NCBI GenBank assembly: GCA_035654355.1
Contig: DASRXC010000168.1
Coordinates: 1 to 64,000, forward strand
DNA: 64,000 nucleotides
Reading direction: 5' to 3'
Source: JAFAHD01 sp035654355
GTDB lineage: Bacteria > Vulcanimicrobiota > Vulcanimicrobiia > Eremiobacterales > Eremiobacteraceae
This document shows, piece by piece, positions 59,539-64,000 of this stretch (positions are counted from its first letter, which is position 1; every line of letters starts with the position of its first letter). Below the pieces are notes generated by a model. The model was not told where the DNA came from. It ran no database searches and saw only the letters and a program-made list of their open reading frames with translations. Made by a program: the position numbers and the translations under genes.

Positions 59539-60753
59539 TTATGGGCGTTCGATGATGGTTGCGATGCCTTGGCCGACGCCGATGCACATCGTCGCCAAAC
59601 CACGCTTTGCGTCGCGCGCGTGCATCGCGTGCAGGAGCGTGACGAGAATGCGGGCCCCACTGCAGCCGAGGGGATGACCGAGCGCGATCGCACCGCCGTT
59701 CACGTTGACGCGTTGCGGCGGGATCTCAAGCTCGCGGATGCACGCCAGTGATTGGGAAGCGAAGGCTTCGTTCAATTCGACCAGATCGATGTCATCGATT
59801 CGCAAGCCTGCGCGCGCGAGTGCTTTTTGCGTCGCGGGGATCGGGCCGAGACCCATGTAGTTCGGGTCGACGCCGGCGACTGCACTGGTGACGATGCGCG
59901 CCAACGGCGTGATCCCGCGGCGCTTCGCCTCGTCCGCCGTCATCAAGACCACACCCGCGGCGCCGTCGTTGATTCCGCTCGAATTACCGGCGGTCACCGT
60001 GCCGTGCTCGCGAAAGGCGGGCTTGAGCTTCGCGAGCTGCTCCATCGTCGTGTCAGGACGTGGATGTTCATCTTCAAGGAAGATCTCCGGCGGACCGTCT
60101 TTGCGCGCTTTGCCGTTGCGCGGCAGCGGCACGCCGACCAGTTCGGCGACGAAGGCGCCGCTGCGCTGCGCGGCACCAGTCTTGCGCTGACTCGCGAGCG
60201 CGAATTCATCCTGCTCCTGCCGGCTGATGCGATACTTCTGAGCGACGTTCTCGGCCGTCTCGCCCATCGAGATCGGCGGGTAGCCGCGTTCGGTCAGAAC
60301 CGGATTGTACATCCGCGCGCCCAGCGTCGTGTCGTAGAGCTGCGGACCGCGCGCGAACTCGGCTTCAGGTTTGGGCATCACGTACGGCGCGCGCGTCATG
60401 CTCTCGACGCCGCCGGCGAGGAAAATATCTCCGGTATCAGCGCCGATGGCTTGAGCGGCAAAGTTGATCGCCTGCAATCCCGAACCGCAAAGGCGGTTGA
60501 CGGTCGCGCCCGCGACCGATTCGGGAAATCCCGCGGCCAGGACCGACATCCGCGCGACATTGCGGTTATCTTCGCCGGCCTGATTGCTGCAGCCCCAGAC
60601 GACGTCCTCGATGTCGATCGGCTCGATACCGGACCGGCGGCATAATTCGTTGAGCACGATCGCCGACATGTCATCGGGACGAATGTGTCGCAGCGACCCG
60701 GCATACTTGCCGATCGGCGTGCGCGCGGCAACGGCGATGACGACTTCTCGCAT
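59539..60753 (-). CDS. Acetyl-CoA acyltransferase (thiolase, PcaF/PaaJ-like)
   Basis: A 404 aa degradative-type thiolase. The nucleophilic Cys is in NRLCGSGLQAINFA, the ESMTRAPYVM loop follows, GHPLGCSGARI carries the His, and the second active-site Cys lies in ATMCIGVGQG. The sequence WGCSNQAGEDNRNVARM is characteristic of 3-oxoadipyl-CoA thiolases. With the neighbouring aldehyde dehydrogenase and acyl-CoA synthetase it may serve acid catabolism. Its start is divergent from the Nudix gene. Confidence 0.9.
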   Translation of the reverse strand: MREVVIAVAARTPIGKYAGSLRHIRPDDMSAIVLNELCRRSGIEPIDIEDVVWGCSNQAGEDNRNVARMSVLAAGFPESVAGATVNRLCGSGLQAINFAAQAIGADTGDIFLAGGVESMTRAPYVMPKPEAEFARGPQLYDTTLGARMYNPVLTERGYPPISMGETAENVAQKYRISRQEQDEFALASQRKTGAAQRSGAFVAELVGVPLPRNGKARKDGPPEIFLEDEHPRPDTTMEQLAKLKPAFREHGTVTAGNSSGINDGAAGVVLMTADEAKRRGITPLARIVTSAVAGVDPNYMGLGPIPATQKALARAGLRIDDIDLVELNEAFASQSLACIRELEIPPQRVNVNGGAIALGHPLGCSGARILVTLLHAMHARDAKRGLATMCIGVGQGIATIIERP

Positions 60754-60796
60754 GGGCTCCTTAGGAGTTGTTCAAAAGGGTAGGGAACGAGTTTTC

Positions 60797-61318
60797 GTGC
60801 CGGACGTTGTGAAAACCCGCCGCATCTATGAAGGCCGCGTTCTCAACGTGCGCGTCGACGACGTGACGTTGCCGAACGGCCGCACCGCCGCGTTCGAGAT
60901 CGTCGAACATAACGGCGGCGTGTGCATCATCGCGCAGCCGGCGCCGAACAAAATCGTCCTTGTGCGCCAATACCGGCCGGCGACCGGGCGCACGCTGTTG
61001 GAAGTACCCGCCGGGAAACTTGAGAGCGGCGAGGATCCACTCGTGTGCGCTCGCCGCGAGCTGATCGAAGAAACCGGCTATCGGTGCGAGCGCTTGCGTC
61101 GCTTGTGGTCCTTCTATACTGCGCCAGGTTTTTGCAGCGAACTCCTCCACCTGTTCGTCGCCGAGGGCTTAACGCCGGGTCGTGCAGAGCCCGAGCAAAA
61201 TGAGTCGATCGATGTCGAGATCATGGATGTGAACGAAGCCTGGGCGATGGTTGAACGCGACGAGGTTCCAGACGCGAAGACGCAGATCGCTCTCTCGTGG
61301 GCAAAAATGCACTCATGA
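60797..61318 (+). CDS. Nudix hydrolase (ADP-ribose pyrophosphatase-like)
   Basis: A 173 aa hydrolase. The Nudix box GKLESGEDPLVCARRELIEE with following TGY fits GX5EX7REUXEEXGU. The N-terminal VRVDDVTLPNGRTAAFEIVEH and LVRQYRPATGRTLLEVPAG segments match the ADP-ribose pyrophosphatase subgroup. The open frame extends back to 60584 within the divergent thiolase; GTG at 60797 is the most natural start, with 60809 as alternative. Confidence 0.85.
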   Translation: MPDVVKTRRIYEGRVLNVRVDDVTLPNGRTAAFEIVEHNGGVCIIAQPAPNKIVLVRQYRPATGRTLLEVPAGKLESGEDPLVCARRELIEETGYRCERLRRLWSFYTAPGFCSELLHLFVAEGLTPGRAEPEQNESIDVEIMDVNEAWAMVERDEVPDAKTQIALSWAKMHS

Positions 61319-61346
61319 TGCGTTCAGCCGATAGGGCGTATGTACG

Positions 61347-61535
61347 TCAGCCGTGCGGGTAGCGGCGCCACCACTGGAACGCGATCCAACCGATTCCTAA
61401 GGCGACGAAGCCGATCGTCCACGCATCCCACGACCAGCCGAGCATCGTTTGAAGGATAAGAAAACCGGCCACCGCGGCCACCGCGCCGAACAGCCAGAGA
61501 TTGCGTAGCTCGCGCAGGTCAGCGGTTCGCGCGTA
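61347..61535 (-). CDS. Possible small two-span membrane protein without a canonical start
   Basis: The minus strand is open and encodes a convincing small membrane protein: LWLFGAVAAVAGFLILQTML, then WTIGFVALGIGWIAFQWW, ending RRYPHG. Its reading frame overlaps the end of the archaemetzincin gene by about 15 nt, but no ATG, GTG or TTG lies before the first hydrophobic segment; CTG or an internal GTG would have to be used. Coordinates of the start are therefore approximate. It could also be a remnant. Confidence 0.35.
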   Translation of the reverse strand, partial: YARTADLRELRNLWLFGAVAAVAGFLILQTMLGWSWDAWTIGFVALGIGWIAFQWWRRYPHG

Positions 61536-62049
61536 AGCGCTTATCGCAGGTGTCGCAGAAATAGTTGTGCTTGCCGTCGGTGTCGTACACCGAATGGCTA
61601 TAGTACATCGCGCAGCGTGCGTTGTAGCAGTGCTTCAGCCCGAAGATGTGCCCGAGCGCATGCACCGATTCTTTTAGGGTACGATTGAAGAGCACAACGT
61701 CATCGGGTTTTTCGTTGTAGAACTCGGGGCGCAAGCGGTAGGTCGATACGACCGCGATCCGGTCGCTGTCGCTGGCGTCGCCGAAGATAAAGCTGTGCGA
61801 CGTCTTGTAAAGATCCTCGCTCATGATGCCGAGCAAAAAGCCTTCGCGATTGGGTTGCGCGCCCATGATCTTATTGAAGACAGTCGACAGGAAATACTGA
61901 TGCCGCGTGGCGTTGGCAAGCGAGGAGGAGAGGGTGAGCGCCTTTTCGATTGCGAACTTGTGCAGGAAACGCTCCTCGAGACACGGAGCGAGGCGTTCGC
62001 AGAAGTCGGAACCGATGGTGTTGATGGGCACGAGCCCAATCTTTTCCAC
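61519..62049 (-). CDS. Archaemetzincin-family protein with altered catalytic motif
   Basis: A 176 aa member of the archaemetzincin (AmzA) family. The signature HExGHxxGxxHC reads H-A-L-G-H-I-F-G-L-K-H-C at residues 130-141. The three zinc-binding His are kept but the general-base Glu is Ala131 (codon GCG at 61657-61659). The second, structural zinc site is intact: Cys141, Cys146, Cys165 and Cys168 with the CAMYYSHSV and CDTC elements. It is therefore probably catalytically dead or very slow, unless another residue substitutes. AcpS is divergent 67 nt away. Confidence 0.85.
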   Translation of the reverse strand: MEKIGLVPINTIGSDFCERLAPCLEERFLHKFAIEKALTLSSSLANATRHQYFLSTVFNKIMGAQPNREGFLLGIMSEDLYKTSHSFIFGDASDSDRIAVVSTYRLRPEFYNEKPDDVVLFNRTLKESVHALGHIFGLKHCYNARCAMYYSHSVYDTDGKHNYFCDTCDKRLRANR

Positions 62050-62116
62050 GGCTTCTCACCTTCAACCGCGCGCTGCGAAGTCCTTCGCACGACAACTCGC
62101 CGGAGAACGACGTGAC

Positions 62117-62533
62117 ATGATCATCGGACTTGGAACCGACGTCGCCGAAGTCGAGCGCTTCAAATTCACGCCCGACAAACTTGCGCGCTTTGCGAAGAAG
62201 GTATTTACGCCTGAAGAGATGGCGCACGCGCTGCGCCACCGCCACTTCGCCGAGCGACTCGCGGGCGCGTTCGCGGCGAAGGAAGCGACGCGTAAAGCAT
62301 TCGGTCACGCGATTCCTTGGCGGCTTGTCGGCGTGCGCCACGAGCGCAGCGGTAAGCCGTATGTCGCGTTGTCCGGCGGCGCCGAGCGGCTCACAACGCT
62401 GCGCGGCGTCAGCCGAATGCATCTGACGATCTCGCACAGTCGCCACAACGCGGTCGCGACCGTGATCCTCGAAGCCGATGACGTCGTCGTGGCGCCGCTG
62501 CCGCGCAGCGCGGAATCCGCGGTCGCCCGATGA
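62117..62533 (+). CDS. acpS: Holo-acyl-carrier-protein synthase
   Basis: Transfers 4'-phosphopantetheine from CoA to acyl carrier protein. The 138 aa protein has the metal-binding GLGTDVAEVERF and the RLAGAFAAKEATRKAFG motif with catalytic Glu and Lys. The C-terminus extends about 15 residues beyond the usual length with an acidic then Arg-rich tail. The open frame begins at 61907, but ATG at 62117 matches the family start. Its stop overlaps the start of the NAD(P)HX repair gene (ATGA), a common bacterial pairing. Confidence 0.93.
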   Translation: MIIGLGTDVAEVERFKFTPDKLARFAKKVFTPEEMAHALRHRHFAERLAGAFAAKEATRKAFGHAIPWRLVGVRHERSGKPYVALSGGAERLTTLRGVSRMHLTISHSRHNAVATVILEADDVVVAPLPRSAESAVAR

Positions 62534-64000
62534 ACGCCCTTACCGCCCAGGAGATGCGCGCGGCCGATCGGCGCGCGGTCGAAGACGTGGGCATTCCGCC
62601 CGTCATCTTGATGGAGTCGGCCGGCCGCGCCACTGCCGACCTCGTTCGAGACTTCCTCGAGGACGTCCACGGCGAGCCGATCCGCATCGCCATCGTCGCC
62701 GGCCCTGGCAACAACGGCGGCGACGCGCTGGTCGCGGCGCGATATCTGATGCAGCTCGGCTTCGAGCCCGACATCTACATGGCGGCTAAGCGCGAAGATT
62801 GCAACGATCTGTGCCGGGCGCAGCTCGAGATCATCGAGAGCCTGGGCGCATCCATCAGCTTCCTGCGCGAGCAATCCCCAGAGTTCTTCCGTTCCGGTTT
62901 ACGCTCGGCGTATCTTGTCATCGACGGCCTTTTGGGGACTGGAGCTTCGGGGCCGCTGCGCGAGGCATATCGCACGTGGGTCAATGAGATCAACATCGCT
63001 GACCGCGACGTGATCGCCGTCGACATCCCGACCGGCATCGATCCGAGCAGCGGCATGGTGCCCGGCCCAGCGGTATCCGCGACTGCGACGGTGACGATGG
63101 CCGCGCCAAAAGTCGGCATGCTCTTGTATCCCGCCGCGTCATATGTCGGCGAGCTATGGGTCGCTAACATCGGCATCCCGCCCGCGATCCTCGCCGATGT
63201 CGGCGGCCGTTATCACGTGATGACCAAAGAACAGTTCTTCTTTTGGCTGCCAGCACGCAGCGCGTTGGCGAACAAGCGCACTGCGGGCGACGTGGTCATC
63301 ATCGGCGGCAGCCCGCAGTTCGTCGGCGCACCCGCGCTGTCGGCGCTGGGCGCGCAATACGCCGGCGCCGGCTACGTCACGATTGCGTGTCCGGCCGCAG
63401 CAGCGGGGCCGATCGGCTATCACGTGATGGAGCAAGTCATCGCGCCCTGGCCTGAGGGCGACGAGCAGGCCGTCGTTGCGTTCTTGCTCGACCGCACGCG
63501 TCATGCCGGTTCAGTCGTCATCGGCCCAGGGCTCGGGCGGGAAGAAGCGACGCAATCGATCGTGCGCTCTTTCATCCACGAGACGACGCGGCCGCTCGTC
63601 GTGGACGCCGACGCGTTGTTCGCGCTCGGCGGCCACGAGGGACTCATCGACGGCAAGAAAGCCGTGCTCACGCCGCACGACGGCGAGTTCGCGCGCTTGC
63701 TGGGCGAGAACGCTGATACGGCGATCACCAACCGCATCAAGGCGGCGGACGATTTCGCGACCGCGCACGACATCACGCTGCTGCTCAAGGGGCCGCGGTC
63801 TATCGTCGCCACCAAAGAGGTGTCGTACGTCAACCTCACCGGAAACGAGTTGCTCGCGACGGCCGGCACCGGCGATGTGCTCTCTGGCATCATCGGCGCG
63901 ATGGTCGCCGCGGGTTGTACGATCCGGCAGGCCGCTGCGATCGGAGCGTACTGGCACGGCGTCGCGGCCGACTACCTCGCCGAGCAGCACAAGCACAGCA
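62530..64000 (+). CDS. nnr: Bifunctional NAD(P)HX epimerase / dehydratase (partial)
   Basis: Repairs hydrated NADH and NADPH. The N-terminal epimerase (NnrE, YjeF_N) domain covers about residues 1-210, with GPGNNGGDALVAARYL and IDGLLGTGASGPLR and VDIPTGIDPSSG. The C-terminal dehydratase (NnrD, ribokinase-like) domain begins near 225 and shows DVVIIGGSPQFVGA, VIGPGLGR, VDADALFAL, LTPHDGEFARLLG and the catalytic ATAGTGDVLSGIIGAM. The frame is open to the window end, so the gene is cut; about 490 residues are visible of an expected 500 or so. Confidence 0.95.
   Translation, partial: MNALTAQEMRAADRRAVEDVGIPPVILMESAGRATADLVRDFLEDVHGEPIRIAIVAGPGNNGGDALVAARYLMQLGFEPDIYMAAKREDCNDLCRAQLEIIESLGASISFLREQSPEFFRSGLRSAYLVIDGLLGTGASGPLREAYRTWVNEINIADRDVIAVDIPTGIDPSSGMVPGPAVSATATVTMAAPKVGMLLYPAASYVGELWVANIGIPPAILADVGGRYHVMTKEQFFFWLPARSALANKRTAGDVVIIGGSPQFVGAPALSALGAQYAGAGYVTIACPAAAAGPIGYHVMEQVIAPWPEGDEQAVVAFLLDRTRHAGSVVIGPGLGREEATQSIVRSFIHETTRPLVVDADALFALGGHEGLIDGKKAVLTPHDGEFARLLGENADTAITNRIKAADDFATAHDITLLLKGPRSIVATKEVSYVNLTGNELLATAGTGDVLSGIIGAMVAAGCTIRQAAAIGAYWHGVAADYLAEQHKHS

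Noticed and set aside
1..64000. CRISPR arrays, rRNA genes, intact insertion sequences, riboswitches
   Set aside because: No regularly spaced repeats, rRNA-like stretches, transposase ORFs with terminal repeats or recognisable riboswitch cores were seen by eye; small regulatory RNAs could still be missed.

Overview
This is a dense, high-GC bacterial chromosomal window with short intergenic gaps and many ATGA or GTGA overlaps between neighbouring genes. No prophage, CRISPR array or intact insertion sequence is visible. The gene mix suggests a diderm member of the Terrabacteria side of the tree. Outer-membrane traits are a TonB-receptor-like protein with an N-terminal carboxypeptidase-regulatory domain and a second beta-barrel-like protein. 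These sit beside DivIVA, SepF and the CsaB/DUF5693 cell-wall-polymer pair. Candidatus Eremiobacterota (WPS-2) or a relative would fit, but that is inference; no rRNA or marker tree is available here.

Layout. 1-4.6 kb: a secreted DUF885 hydrolase, then a translationally coupled flagellar rod/sigma operon (flgF, flgG, flgJ-like, fliA-like, unknown 98 aa). 4.6-9.8 kb (minus): ccdA, lspA, rluD, tgt, yggS, sepF, divIVA; the CcdA appears circularly permuted. 9.8-18.7 kb: lgt, then minus-strand genes for DUF5693, CsaB, an M50 protease and an IleRS with a GxHH signature. 18.8-21.6 kb: a beta-barrel-like protein divergent from a degenerate GGDEF-like / DUF5654 / CPBP-protease operon.

21.6-37.4 kb is a polyamine and amine catabolic island. 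Its minus-strand operon encodes GABA transaminase, putrescine aminotransferase, two aldehyde dehydrogenases and an APC permease, enough for putrescine to 4-aminobutanal to GABA to succinate semialdehyde to succinate. A PucR-type regulator is divergent, followed by the TonB-receptor-like protein, an exported flavin amine oxidase and a second APC permease.

37.4-48.5 kb is mixed: SixA, a lipoprotein multicopper oxidase, three tRNAs (Val, Ile2-like CAT, Glu), remnants of a tyrosine recombinase and an aspartyl protease, eno, ndk, birA and two tandem six-bladed propeller lipoproteins. 48.5-55 kb is a self-contained lipoamide operon: E1alpha, E1beta, E2, Lpd, LipB, LipA. 55-64 kb carries an acyl-CoA synthetase operon, an aldehyde dehydrogenase with a thiolase, a Nudix hydrolase, an archaemetzincin lacking its catalytic Glu, AcpS, and an NAD(P)HX repair enzyme cut by the window edge.
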